A stretch of 27,644 nt of DNA. Source: UBA822 sp036336795 (GTDB taxonomy: Bacteria > Gemmatimonadota > Gemmatimonadetes > Longimicrobiales > Gaopeijiaceae). Below, piece by piece: positions 1-8,562 of the stretch. The notes below the pieces were generated by a model. It was not told where the DNA came from, made no database searches, and saw only the letters and a program-made list of their open reading frames with translations. The position numbers and the translations under genes were made by a program. Location of the stretch: contig JAYZFL010000036.1 of the NCBI GenBank assembly GCA_036336795.1, forward strand, positions 1 to 27,644, written 5' to 3'. Numbering within the stretch: the stretch's first letter is position 1; the number at the start of each line of letters is the position of its first letter.

Positions 1-188
1 TCAGCCGTTGTTCGAGTGATCGCACTTGATCCGTACTCTTTGGATTGTATCCGGCGGTTCCGTCGTCAAAATCCTAACATGACAGACGGACCAATCTCAC
101 TCGGAACGGGGTTCCATGCAACGGAGAAGCGGAAGGGTGAACGCTGGAGAAACCATGGGGACATCGAACGAGAGTTTCGGTTCACCCC

Positions 189-209
189 CAGGATTCTCCT
201 GAATTTTTT
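189..209 (+). terminator. Weak candidate intrinsic terminator before the first gene
   Basis: CAGGA (189-193) and TCCTG (197-201) form a 5-bp stem with a TTC loop, followed directly by AATTTTTT (202-209). The T-tract is good but the stem is short. It would suit the end of a transcript entering from outside the window. No coding sequence is convincing in 1-252, although the frame of the downstream lipoprotein happens to stay open through it. This is a visual call without a folding energy. Confidence 0.25.
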
Positions 210-239
210 GAGCCCACCGTCACTCGGTCCGATATTTGC

Positions 240-246
240 TATAGAT
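240..246 (+). promoter_or_regulatory. Possible -10 element giving a near-leaderless transcript
   Basis: TATAGAT at 240-246 resembles a sigma-70 -10 box. A start of transcription about seven bases downstream would fall almost exactly on the ATG at 253, and there is no Shine-Dalgarno sequence in front of that ATG. No good -35 is seen at the right spacing (CCGTCA at 217-222). A leaderless mRNA is therefore possible but rests on one hexamer. Confidence 0.2.
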
Positions 247-252
247 TGTTCT

Positions 253-1191
253 ATGATTTTTCGATTTCACTTGATCGGCCGCTTGGCGTTGCTAATTCTC
301 TTTGCCGGATGTCAAGCTGGCGGTGGGGATGAATCCTCAATCCTGCGGGGCGATGAAGCTGCTGCCCGGGACGATCTAGACGCCGCACTGGCTGAGTACC
401 GTCTGGCCGTGCGAAGGGGATCGCATGACGCCTCTACACTTGCCCGCGTTGCCCACACCTATGCTCGGATGGGTCGCATCGACGAGGCAGGAGACTTCTA
501 TCATGAGGCGGTTGAACAGGATCCTTCGTTTGCAGACCAGGCGGTCTCGGACATGGTTGCTTTGGCGAGGGCGGCGAGAGATCGTACCGACCTTTTCGGA
601 CTAGCGTCTGCAATGGAGACGGCCATGTCGTTTCGCCCTGGGATCACGATGGAGGATATGGCGTTACCGTTGGCACGCCACTATTTCCGGAGCGGCGAGT
701 ATGCGACAGCTCTTCCGTACTACCAGTCCTCAATCGACGGAATGGAGGGCGATACAGTTCCTGACATTTTGTTCGAGGCGGCGTCCGCCTACGACGAAGT
801 GGGAGATTGCCGGCGAGCCCTGCTACACTACGAGCAATACCGGGGGATGATCCAGCGTTGGCAAAGAGGAGAGGTCGACTGGAAGATCGGAAGCTGTTCA
901 CTACGCCTTGCTCAAGAACTGCGTTCAATAGGGGCAGATGAGGAGGCTCTAGTACACATTGAGCGTACGATTGTTCTCGGTGAACCGCGCAGTCTCCAGG
1001 CCGTCGCGTACTTTGAGATGGGCGAGATCCTTTCGGATTTGATCCGATGCGAAGACGCGATGGAGGCCTTTCTGCAAGTTCGTCTCGTGGATCAGACAGG
1101 GACTAGTCCGCTGGTTGCTCGTGCTCAGTGGCGCTATGACGAGCTTCGATTCGTAGGACCAACGGGGGATAGCTTTGGGGTGGGCTGCTGA
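253..1191 (+). CDS. TPR-repeat lipoprotein, function unknown
   Basis: This is a 312-aa predicted lipoprotein. The N-terminus from the ATG at 253 is a short basic region, a hydrophobic stretch and a lipobox-like LFAGC, with the acylated Cys at residue 20. The rest reads as helical TPR-like repeats, for example the segments around LDAALAEYRLAV, GRIDEAGDFYHEAVEQDP and GEYATALPYYQSSI, the last of these being typical TPR A/B helix pairs. The reading frame stays open upstream to the window edge, but an upstream start would bury the signal peptide behind about 79 residues, so I chose 253. It lies just before bamD, another helical-repeat lipoprotein, so a role in outer-membrane or envelope assembly is plausible but only an inference. 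The C-terminus ends in a Cys. I do not recognise a named family. Confidence 0.75.
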   Translation: MIFRFHLIGRLALLILFAGCQAGGGDESSILRGDEAAARDDLDAALAEYRLAVRRGSHDASTLARVAHTYARMGRIDEAGDFYHEAVEQDPSFADQAVSDMVALARAARDRTDLFGLASAMETAMSFRPGITMEDMALPLARHYFRSGEYATALPYYQSSIDGMEGDTVPDILFEAASAYDEVGDCRRALLHYEQYRGMIQRWQRGEVDWKIGSCSLRLAQELRSIGADEEALVHIERTIVLGEPRSLQAVAYFEMGEILSDLIRCEDAMEAFLQVRLVDQTGTSPLVARAQWRYDELRFVGPTGDSFGVGC

Positions 1192-1236
1192 TTCCCGAAC
1201 CGCGAAGTTGGAGAAGAACAAGGCTTTGCGCTATGA

Positions 1237-1253
1237 ACCCTGGAACCCAGGGT
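1237..1253. repeat. Perfect inverted repeat between the TPR lipoprotein gene and bamD
   Basis: ACCCTGG (1237-1243), AAC, CCAGGGT (1247-1253) is a perfect 7-bp inverted repeat with a 3-base loop. No T-run follows, so it is not a classic intrinsic terminator. It could be an mRNA hairpin separating the two lipoprotein genes, or a protein-binding palindrome. The rest of the 138-base gap (1192-1329) shows nothing clear. Confidence 0.4.
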
Positions 1254-1329
1254 CTGGTTCTGATTCATCTGTATCTGGCTCCATTGAATTCGTAACGAAC
1301 TTGACCTTATCGCCGGTGTATCCCAAGGC

Positions 1330-2067
1330 ATGAGAGCTTACCGAAATGGGGCCTATACATTACTCGTATTGGGTCTGGCCCTGGGAGGGTGTGGCGGCAG
1401 TTTGCCTTATCCGGGTGCCACTCCCGATGAGGTCTTCAACATCGGACTCCAGGCAATGGTAGGAGAGGAGTGGGCTGAAGCCGTAAAGGCTTTCGATCAC
1501 GTGCTCCTTATGCCGGGGTTCGGCCGCTCTGCGGAGGCGCGTTTTCACCTAGCCCAGACACACTTTGCGAGGAAACGCTATATCGAGGCGAGGTCAGAGT
1601 TCCAGCGAGTCATAGAACGCTGGCCTGCTGACACGCTCGCGGTCAGCGCTGCCCTGGGTATGTGCCGCTCTCTCGCGGGCCTCTCGCCCATCACACAAAG
1701 GGACCAGGGGTTTACAAGACAGGCTCAGCTCTCCTGTCGTCAGGTGGCTGCTGATTTTGCGGGCACGGTCGTCGGGCTCCGTGCTTCCGAGATCGCGACC
1801 GAGATGAGGGACAAGCTGGCCGAACGTGACTACGACACCGGGCTTCACTACCTGAAGCGAGGTCTCATAGACTCGGCCCTTCTATATCTTGAAGAGGTTG
1901 TTGGGGAGTACCCCGAGTCGGAGTGGGCTCCGTGGGCGCTCTATCGGATGATCGAAGGGTTTGGAATTATCAACTACCAGAGAGACGTTCAGACGACACG
2001 CCAACTGCTTCTCGAGATGTATCCGGACTCGGAGGCTGCTAAGTCACTAGAGAATGGTGGAAGTTAA
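1330..2067 (+). CDS. bamD: BamD-type outer membrane assembly lipoprotein
   Basis: The product is 245 aa. The N-terminus has a signal peptide with lipobox LALGGC (Cys21). A BamD/YfiO-like TPR domain follows: an initial PDEVFNIGLQAM helix, then GEEWAEAVKAFDHVL, FHLAQTHFARKRYIEA with a following RVIERWP, and a C-terminal repeat around GLIDSALLYLEEVVGEYPESEWA. Length and layout match BamD, the lipoprotein of the BAM complex that docks on BamA and helps fold outer-membrane beta-barrels. BamA is not in the window. An AAGG lies 5 bases before the ATG, a weak ribosome binding site with short spacing. The 3' end overlaps nadD by 14 bases, so the two are probably co-transcribed. Other TPR lipoproteins are the main alternative. 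Confidence 0.82.
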   Translation: MRAYRNGAYTLLVLGLALGGCGGSLPYPGATPDEVFNIGLQAMVGEEWAEAVKAFDHVLLMPGFGRSAEARFHLAQTHFARKRYIEARSEFQRVIERWPADTLAVSAALGMCRSLAGLSPITQRDQGFTRQAQLSCRQVAADFAGTVVGLRASEIATEMRDKLAERDYDTGLHYLKRGLIDSALLYLEEVVGEYPESEWAPWALYRMIEGFGIINYQRDVQTTRQLLLEMYPDSEAAKSLENGGS

Positions 2068-2662
2068 AGAACACTGGCCTCGTCGCTTCGGAGTCTTCGG
2101 GGGTACATTCGATCCTCCCCATGTTGGCCACGTCGCTATCGCACGAGAAGTCCGCTTAACCGAACGTTTAACGGAAGTGCTTTGGATCCCGGCTAGGCGG
2201 TCTCCCCATAAACTGAATCATCAGCTCACGCCTTCAGAGTTGCGATGGGAGATGGTTATGGCTGCGATAGAAGGCCTGGAAGGTCAGGAGATTAGCGACC
2301 TCGAGCTTAACCGTGAGGGACCCAGTTACAGTGTCGACACACTACGAGAGCTACGATCCGAAAGGCCCGGGGGAAGGCCGGTTCTGATCCTCGGTTCGGA
2401 TCAATTTGAGAATCTCAGGCGATGGAGAGAGGCTCCAGAGTTGGGTTTCCTTACGGACTTATGCGTAGTGGCCCGTGATGATGTCGATCCCGAAAGGTTA
2501 CAGCCGGGTGTCGACATTGAGTGGAGCCTTTCATCGCTTCCGCGCGTAAAGATCTCTTCATCGGAGATTAGGAAAAGGAGAAGGGAAGGACGTCCATATC
2601 AAAGCCTCGTACCGGAGGGGGTCGCGAAGATTATCGAACGGGAGGATCTTTACTGCGTTTGA
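2054..2662 (+). CDS. nadD: Nicotinate-nucleotide adenylyltransferase
   Basis: This is a 202-aa nucleotidyltransferase of the NadD family. It transfers AMP from ATP to nicotinate mononucleotide, giving nicotinate adenine dinucleotide for NAD synthesis in the cytoplasm. The phosphate-binding signature GGTFDPPHVGH is at residues 16-26, WIPARRSPHK follows, GSDQFENLRRW lies mid-protein, and the C-terminal ISSSEIRKRRREGR carries the second ATP-binding motif. The length is normal. The ATG at 2054 lies within the end of bamD (14-base overlap), with GGAGG-like purines absent but coupling likely. In many bacteria rsfS follows nadD. Here the next gene is secA, and no rsfS is present in the window. Confidence 0.95.
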   Translation: MVEVKEHWPRRFGVFGGTFDPPHVGHVAIAREVRLTERLTEVLWIPARRSPHKLNHQLTPSELRWEMVMAAIEGLEGQEISDLELNREGPSYSVDTLRELRSERPGGRPVLILGSDQFENLRRWREAPELGFLTDLCVVARDDVDPERLQPGVDIEWSLSSLPRVKISSSEIRKRRREGRPYQSLVPEGVAKIIEREDLYCV

Positions 2663-2805
2663 ACCTTTTCTGCCCCGAGTCGGCCTACTACTACCTCCAT
2701 GAACGTTTTTGGTGCAGCTTTATTGGCTTCGGGTAGGCATAGTGAAGCAGCAATGAGCCCATTGTCCCAAAGCGAACTCCTCGGACGGACGAGCATCCAT
2801 TGAGT

Positions 2806-5800
2806 ATGCTGAAAGCTGTAGTGAAAAAAATCCTCGGGTCGCGGCATATCCGGGAGGCGAAAAAGTTGCGGCCAGAGGTCAACCGCATCAATGCACTGTT
2901 CGAGGAATACCAGTCGCTGCCTGAGGAGCAATTCAAGGGCAAGACAGATGAATTCCGTGCCCGTATAGTGGATGCGACCGCGGAGATCAAGGCCGAGATG
3001 GAGACGCTTCGAGAAGAGAAGCGTCACTCTGAGGACCCGATCAAACGACAAGACCTCCAGGAGGAGCTCGCCGACCTCGATGAGCGTCTTGTCAAGAAAA
3101 CCAGCGAGGTTCTCGAAGAGCTCCTGCCCGAAGCCTTTGCGACGATCAAAGAAACTTGCCGGCGCCTGATGGGTTCCGAGGTCACTGTCACCGGACAGAA
3201 ACAGGTCTGGGACATGGTCCCTTACGACGTCCAGCTCATCGGCGCCATTGCGCTTCACCGGGGCAAGGTCGCCGAAATGGCTACCGGAGAAGGGAAGACT
3301 CTGGTGGCTACCATGCCGCTCTATCTCAACGCGCTTGTGGGTGAGGGAGTGCACCTAGTCACGGTGAACACTTATCTGGCACAGCGGGACGCCGAGTGGA
3401 TGGGTTACATCTACAACTATCTCGGTCTCACTGTCGATTGCATCGATAAATACGAGCCCCACTCACCCGATCGGACGGCGGCATACGCGGCGGACATCAC
3501 GTACGGCACCAACAATGAATTCGGATTCGACTATTTGCGAGACAATATGGTACACGCCTTGGATCAGCGGGTACAGCGTCGGCACTGGTATGCGATCATT
3601 GACGAGGTGGATTCGATCCTCATTGACGAAGCGCGCACCCCTCTCATCATCTCGGGTCCGGTGGGCCGCGACACGTCAACACCCTTCAAGCAATACAATC
3701 CTCTGGTAGGAAACTTGTACCGAAAGCAGACGCGCGTCGTGAGCGAGCTGATTGCCGAGGCCGAGAAGGAGCTTGAGGTAGGAAATGAGTTTGAGGCGGG
3801 TGAGAGGCTGCTGGCGGCCAAACGAGGGGGCCCGCGAAACAAGCGGCTCCTTAAGCTATTTGCGGACGATCCTGGCCTTCAGAAGCTCGTCCTCAAGGTT
3901 GAGGGTGACTACATGCGCGAGAAGCGCTTGTATGAAATTGACGAACTGCTCTTATTTGCGATGGACGAGAAGGGGCACAACGTGCACCTGTCTGACGCGG
4001 GGTTGGACGAGCTTGCTCCAGGGGATTCGGAGGCATTTGTAGTTCCTGATCTCTCCGAAGCGATAGGTGCGATCGAAGAAGAGGAGTCGATCTCGGTTGA
4101 TGCCAAACGGGAGATGATGTCCCGGCTCGAAGCCGAATACGCTAGCAAGAGCGAGAAGATCCACGTTATCCATCAACTATTGAAGGCGTACACACTCTTT
4201 CAGAGGGACGAGAAGTATATCATTGGTGAGGCCGGCGAGATCGTGATTGTCGACGAATTCACCGGGCGCCAGATGGCTGGTCGGCGCTGGAGCGACGGGC
4301 TCCACCAAGCCGTGGAAGCCAAAGAAGGAGTTGAGATCAAGGGAGAGACCCAAACACTCGCCACGATCACGATCCAAAACTACTTCCGAATGTACGACAA
4401 GTTGGCCGGAATGACTGGGACGGCCGAGACCGAGGAAACTGAGTTCCATCAAATCTACAAGCTAGATGTCTTTGTGATTCCCACGAATCAGCCTGTCGTC
4501 CGAGACGATAGCGACGATCTGATCTTTCGCACGAAAAGGGAGAAGTATCAGGCGCTCATGGACGAAATCGAGCGTCTCCATCGCATGGAGCTCCCGGTTT
4601 TAGTGGGAACCACGAACGTGGAAATCTCAGAGACACAGTCTCGGATGCTCAAGCGCCGCGGTATTGAGCACAATGTGTTGAATGCGAAGCAGCATAAGCA
4701 GGAATCGGAGATCGTGGCTGAGGCGGGACGCGCTGGCGCCGTGACGATCGCGACGAACATGGCTGGCCGCGGCACCGACATCAAACTGGGTGAGGGCGTT
4801 ACTGAACCCCGCACAGTGGAATGGGCGAAGTCTCGGGGCCTAAGTTTGGGAGACTTGGTGCCAGTGGATCCGACCAAGGAAATAGATCTGGAGGGTAAGC
4901 CTGACAATTTTGTTATCGAAGTTGGCGGTCTCCATATACTCGGGTCAGAACGGCACGAGTCGAGACGTATTGACCGACAGCTGAGAGGTCGTTGTGGGCG
5001 TCAGGGTGATCCCGGTGCGAGTCAGTTCTTCATATCGGTTGAGGACGATCTCATGAGGCTATTTGTCGGAGATCGCCTGGCGAACGCGATGGACAAGTTG
5101 GGTGCGTCGGAGGGTGAAGTTATTACGCATCCGTTGGTGACGCGCTCCATCGAAACGGCTCAGAAGAGGGTTGAAGGGAACAATTTTGAGGCACGGAAGC
5201 GCCTGCTCGACTACGATGACGTGATGAATCAGCAGCGCGAAGTTATCTACGACCGCCGTCTGTTCGCTCTTGAAGGTGGTGAGGATCTGAAGGGTGAGAT
5301 GTGGGAGATGATTGAGCACACTGTGCAGACTACAGTGGATGAATATCTTGACTTCGACCGAGACGATGACTGGGACTTGGCCGGACTCAAGCGGCGTCTC
5401 ACCCTCGACTACTTCACTGTCCTTTCAGGTCTTCCCGACGAAAACGACCCTGAGCATGAGTTAGAAATCCACGAAATTCAGCAGATGGCGGTGGAGGCAG
5501 TTCACGACCAGTTCCGCCAGAAGATTGAGGGCTTTGGGGAGCACTCGGAAGGTGTCACGGGCTACATTATGCTCAGTGTCATCGACGGAAAGTGGAAGGA
5601 CCATCTCTACGATCTAGATCATCTCAAGGCCTCGATTGGATTCCGGGGATGGGGCCAGAAGGATCCACTTGTCGAGTATAAGAAAGAGGCCTACGAGATG
5701 TTTGTGGACCTCATGAACGATCTGAGAGGCACGGTTGCTAACCTGCTCTTTAAGGCACAGATCGGACAGTCACGACAACCTGTAAGACAGGCGCAGAGGC

Positions 5801-6138
5801 TACAATACTCCGGGCCGTCCGAGGTCGATGAAAGTGGCGGGGCGATTGCACATGCCGCTGCGGTTCAGCGTTCTTCTCGTACGGTGGGAGGTGCGGCAGG
5901 TCGGGTTGACCAGATAGGCGTGTCGGAAACTGCGCGTTCTGACAGTGGGCGTCGTATGGTGTCTTTAGGCTCGGTGGGCGGTGTGCCGTCACCTCAAGAC
6001 CCTAGGCAGCTTGTTACGAACCGAGGTGAGGAGCGGGTCCGTGCGCCGATTACGGCCACGAAGGAGCCGGGGCGCAACGAACCTTGCCCGTGCGGATCAG
6101 GAAAGAAGTACAAGAAGTGTCACGGCCGGCGAGGGTGA
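2806..6138 (+). CDS. secA: Preprotein translocase ATPase SecA, long form
   Basis: SecA is the cytoplasmic ATPase that drives preproteins through SecYEG. From the ATG at 2806 it is 1110 aa; a TTG two codons earlier (2800) is an alternative, and neither has a good ribosome binding site. Landmarks are Walker A MATGEGKT (158-165), Walker B DEVD (266-269) followed by SILIDEARTPLIISG, the TGTAETEETEF motif near 538, TNMAGRGTDIKL near 651, and GSERHESRRIDRQLRGRCGRQ near 715. The C-terminal zinc/SecB tail is CPCGSGKKYKKCH (Cys1094, Cys1096, Cys1105, His1106). It is about 200 residues longer than E. coli SecA. One insertion is a charged coiled coil at about residues 50-98, before Walker A. Another enlarges the preprotein-crosslinking region at about 285-440. 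This architecture, with WDMVPYDVQLIG, is known from Bacteroidota-type SecA. No secB or secYEG gene is nearby. Confidence 0.97.
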   Translation: MLKAVVKKILGSRHIREAKKLRPEVNRINALFEEYQSLPEEQFKGKTDEFRARIVDATAEIKAEMETLREEKRHSEDPIKRQDLQEELADLDERLVKKTSEVLEELLPEAFATIKETCRRLMGSEVTVTGQKQVWDMVPYDVQLIGAIALHRGKVAEMATGEGKTLVATMPLYLNALVGEGVHLVTVNTYLAQRDAEWMGYIYNYLGLTVDCIDKYEPHSPDRTAAYAADITYGTNNEFGFDYLRDNMVHALDQRVQRRHWYAIIDEVDSILIDEARTPLIISGPVGRDTSTPFKQYNPLVGNLYRKQTRVVSELIAEAEKELEVGNEFEAGERLLAAKRGGPRNKRLLKLFADDPGLQKLVLKVEGDYMREKRLYEIDELLLFAMDEKGHNVHLSDAGLDELAPGDSEAFVVPDLSEAIGAIEEEESISVDAKREMMSRLEAEYASKSEKIHVIHQLLKAYTLFQRDEKYIIGEAGEIVIVDEFTGRQMAGRRWSDGLHQAVEAKEGVEIKGETQTLATITIQNYFRMYDKLAGMTGTAETEETEFHQIYKLDVFVIPTNQPVVRDDSDDLIFRTKREKYQALMDEIERLHRMELPVLVGTTNVEISETQSRMLKRRGIEHNVLNAKQHKQESEIVAEAGRAGAVTIATNMAGRGTDIKLGEGVTEPRTVEWAKSRGLSLGDLVPVDPTKEIDLEGKPDNFVIEVGGLHILGSERHESRRIDRQLRGRCGRQGDPGASQFFISVEDDLMRLFVGDRLANAMDKLGASEGEVITHPLVTRSIETAQKRVEGNNFEARKRLLDYDDVMNQQREVIYDRRLFALEGGEDLKGEMWEMIEHTVQTTVDEYLDFDRDDDWDLAGLKRRLTLDYFTVLSGLPDENDPEHELEIHEIQQMAVEAVHDQFRQKIEGFGEHSEGVTGYIMLSVIDGKWKDHLYDLDHLKASIGFRGWGQKDPLVEYKKEAYEMFVDLMNDLRGTVANLLFKAQIGQSRQPVRQAQRLQYSGPSEVDESGGAIAHAAAVQRSSRTVGGAAGRVDQIGVSETARSDSGRRMVSLGSVGGVPSPQDPRQLVTNRGEERVRAPITATKEPGRNEPCPCGSGKKYKKCHGRRG

Positions 6139-6190
6139 GGCCTTTGAGGAATTCCGGTGGTCGTCCACGTCGTGATTGAAAATTGATAAT

Positions 6191-6209
6191 CCACCATCAT
6201 TGATGGCGG
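6191..6209. repeat. Imperfect hairpin between secA and rel
   Basis: CCACCATC (6191-6198), ATT, GATGGCGG (6202-6209) pairs over 8 positions with one A-C mismatch. No T-tract follows, so a terminator call is weak. A GATAAT (6185-6190) just upstream resembles a -10 box but lacks a -35. The rest of the 183-base gap shows only a short GCCCG/CGGGC pair around 6242-6264. Confidence 0.25.
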
Positions 6210-6321
6210 GACACTCAGACGGTCTAACCATCGCGTAAACTGCCCGATCCCGCGAAATACGGGCAACCAACTGTTGACGTCGTTCCGGAAACAGTCGAGC
6301 CCAGACAGGGGTACCGAATGA

Positions 6322-8535
6322 ATGGCTACTGTGACCTCTACCGGTACAATCCGGGGACTCCCCAGACCCCTTTCCCGGGCTATACAGGCTTATTCAGACC
6401 GACTTGATGTCGACGCTGTGCGGGATGCTTATCAACTCGCACGGAAGGCCCACTCGGGGCAGCGCCGCAAGTCAGGAGACGAATTTGTCAGTCATGCCAT
6501 CGAAGTTGCCACGATCCTGGCCACACTACGCCTCGATAGTGATTCGCTAGTTGCAGGTCTAGTACACGATGTGGTCGAAGATACTACGGTCTCTCTCACC
6601 GAAATTGACCAACGCTTCGGTGCTGGAGTTGCCACGATCGTCGACGGAGTCACCAAGATAGGGCGAGTTGAATTCCGATCCCACACGGAGCAGCAGGTCG
6701 AAAACTATCGGAAGCTGCTCCTCTCGATGGCTCGGGACGCTCGGGTGATCTTGGTAAAATTAGCCGATCGCCTCCACAATATGCGAACACTGGATGCTCT
6801 TCCGAAGACGAAGCGGCGTCGGATCGCCCTGGAAACGAGGGAGATTTATGCACCACTAGCGCATCGCCTCGGAATGGCTGCCATTCGTTGGGAATTGGAA
6901 GACTTAGCTTTCAAGTACCTGGAACCGGAGGCTTACGAAGCCCTCGGCAAGAAGGTGCGTCAGCGACGCAAGGCGCGGGAAAAGCAGGTGATTGAGATGC
7001 AGCGACCGCTTGAGGAGGCTCTGGCTGCGGCCGGTATCCCCGCTGAGCTGACGGGGCGTCCGAAGCACCTGTGGTCGATTTATATGAAGATGGTGAACCG
7101 AGGCCTCCCGTACGAGGAGATTTACGACCTCATGGCCATGCGTGTGCTGACTGAGGATGTGCAAAACTGTTATGCTGCCCTCGGAGTGATCCATAGTGAC
7201 TGGCCCCCGGTGCAAGATCGCTTCCACGACTTCATTGCGACCCCGAAGTCCAACATGTACCAGTCACTCCACACTACGGTCATTGGTCCAGGCGGACGGC
7301 GTTACGAGATCCAGATCCGCAGCAAGGAAATGCATCGGACCGCAGAGTACGGAATCGCGGCGCACTGGCGCTACAAAGAAGGAACGACCGATCTAGTGTC
7401 GAGCGGCGAGCCCGACGAAGTGGATGAGGCTCTCACATGGTTCCGTCAGGTACTCGACTGGCAGAAGGACACGAGCGAGCCAGAGGAGTTCATGGAGTTC
7501 CTCCGGATGGACCTTTTTCAGGGCGAGATCTTTGTCTTCACACCAAAGGGCGAGGTCAAATCCCTGCCTTTGGGCGCTACGCCCATCGACTTGGCGTACT
7601 CTGTCCACACTGAGATTGGGCGCCACTGCGCCGGTGCTCGAGTGAACGGCCGTATCGCTCCACTTTCTCGCGAGCTTAAGAACGGAGATGTGGTAGAGAT
7701 CATAACCGACTCCAGGCAGCGACCAAACCGAGATTGGCTCCCTTTTGTCAAGACATCGCGTGCGCGTGGGCGTATTCGACGGTGGATAAGAAAAGAGGAG
7801 CGTGAGTCTGCGCTCAAGCTTGGGAAGGATCTCTTTGCCCGTGAAATCAGAAAGGCACGACGGGAAAGGCCTTCCCGTCGGCAAATGAAGGATGCTGCGA
7901 ACGATCTTGGCTACAGTGACTTTGATGATGTTCTGTCCGCTCTCAGTAGTGGGGACGTGACCCCCAGGGGTCTAATCCGCGCGCTTTATCCCAACGAAGA
8001 CCCGCAAGAGGTGGTCAATCGCTCTTCCACGACGCTCGACCGGATCGCTGACCGTATACGACGTTCAAACCGGGGGGTCCAGATCCAGGGGATGGACAAC
8101 CCCATGATTCGCTATTCCCGATGCTGCCAACCAGTCCCGGGAGACAACGTGATTGGCTATATCACACAAGGCCGAGGCGTCTCGATTCACCAGATCGACT
8201 GTCCGAACATTCTTAATTTATCGGAGGATCGGAGAGTGGAGATCGAATGGACTGCGGAGAAGGGTGACCGATTCTTTGTAACGCTCTACATGGAGGGAAC
8301 GGACAGGCGTGGCCTTCTCTCCGATGTGGCCAAGGCGATAAGTGATTCGAGGACGGACATCGTAAACGCTGACATGAAGGGGGCAGATCGTGGTATGCTC
8401 GGTCGCTTCTCTGTGGAGGTCCAGGACTTAGCCCATCTCAAGAAGGTCACGAGTGCGGTGTGTGCTGTGGAAGGGGTAGTTCAGGTACGCCGAAGGGAAT
8501 CGTCCACGGAGTCTGACCGAAGTAGTAGCGACTAG
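6322..8535 (+). CDS. rel: Bifunctional-type (p)ppGpp synthetase/hydrolase
   Basis: This is a 737-aa long RelA/SpoT homologue. Such enzymes make (p)ppGpp from ATP and GTP or GDP when amino acids run short, and hydrolyse it back. In order: an HD hydrolase domain with His58 in HAIEVA and His82-Asp83 in LVHDVVEDT; a synthetase domain with GRPKHLWSIYMKM near 245, EEIYDLMAMRVL, and PKSNMYQSLHTTVIGPGG near 308-325; a TGS domain from about 402 (EIFVFTPKGEV); a conserved-Cys region with CC at 601-602 and DCPN after it; and a C-terminal ACT domain from about 655. The intact HD argues for hydrolase activity. The loop that distinguishes bifunctional Rel (RXKD) from RelA (EXDD) reads RFHD at 300-303, which is basic, so Rel-like. 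AGGGG about 10 bases upstream supports the ATG at 6322. It is the only long RSH visible here. Confidence 0.95.
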   Translation: MATVTSTGTIRGLPRPLSRAIQAYSDRLDVDAVRDAYQLARKAHSGQRRKSGDEFVSHAIEVATILATLRLDSDSLVAGLVHDVVEDTTVSLTEIDQRFGAGVATIVDGVTKIGRVEFRSHTEQQVENYRKLLLSMARDARVILVKLADRLHNMRTLDALPKTKRRRIALETREIYAPLAHRLGMAAIRWELEDLAFKYLEPEAYEALGKKVRQRRKAREKQVIEMQRPLEEALAAAGIPAELTGRPKHLWSIYMKMVNRGLPYEEIYDLMAMRVLTEDVQNCYAALGVIHSDWPPVQDRFHDFIATPKSNMYQSLHTTVIGPGGRRYEIQIRSKEMHRTAEYGIAAHWRYKEGTTDLVSSGEPDEVDEALTWFRQVLDWQKDTSEPEEFMEFLRMDLFQGEIFVFTPKGEVKSLPLGATPIDLAYSVHTEIGRHCAGARVNGRIAPLSRELKNGDVVEIITDSRQRPNRDWLPFVKTSRARGRIRRWIRKEERESALKLGKDLFAREIRKARRERPSRRQMKDAANDLGYSDFDDVLSALSSGDVTPRGLIRALYPNEDPQEVVNRSSTTLDRIADRIRRSNRGVQIQGMDNPMIRYSRCCQPVPGDNVIGYITQGRGVSIHQIDCPNILNLSEDRRVEIEWTAEKGDRFFVTLYMEGTDRRGLLSDVAKAISDSRTDIVNADMKGADRGMLGRFSVEVQDLAHLKKVTSAVCAVEGVVQVRRRESSTESDRSSSD

Positions 8536-8562
8536 GTACGCTACTCACTCACCATATCTCCG

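Noticed and set aside
16..252. N-terminal extension of the first lipoprotein (GTG at 16)
   Set aside because: It would add about 79 residues before a clear signal peptide and lipobox. The composition is arginine-rich and unlike a protein domain, and a T-tract hairpin lies inside it.
2650..3354. Minus-strand ORF of 234 codons over the start of secA
   Set aside because: It lies mostly antisense to the secA coding region, where the plus strand has clear SecA motifs. The product shows no recognisable domain.
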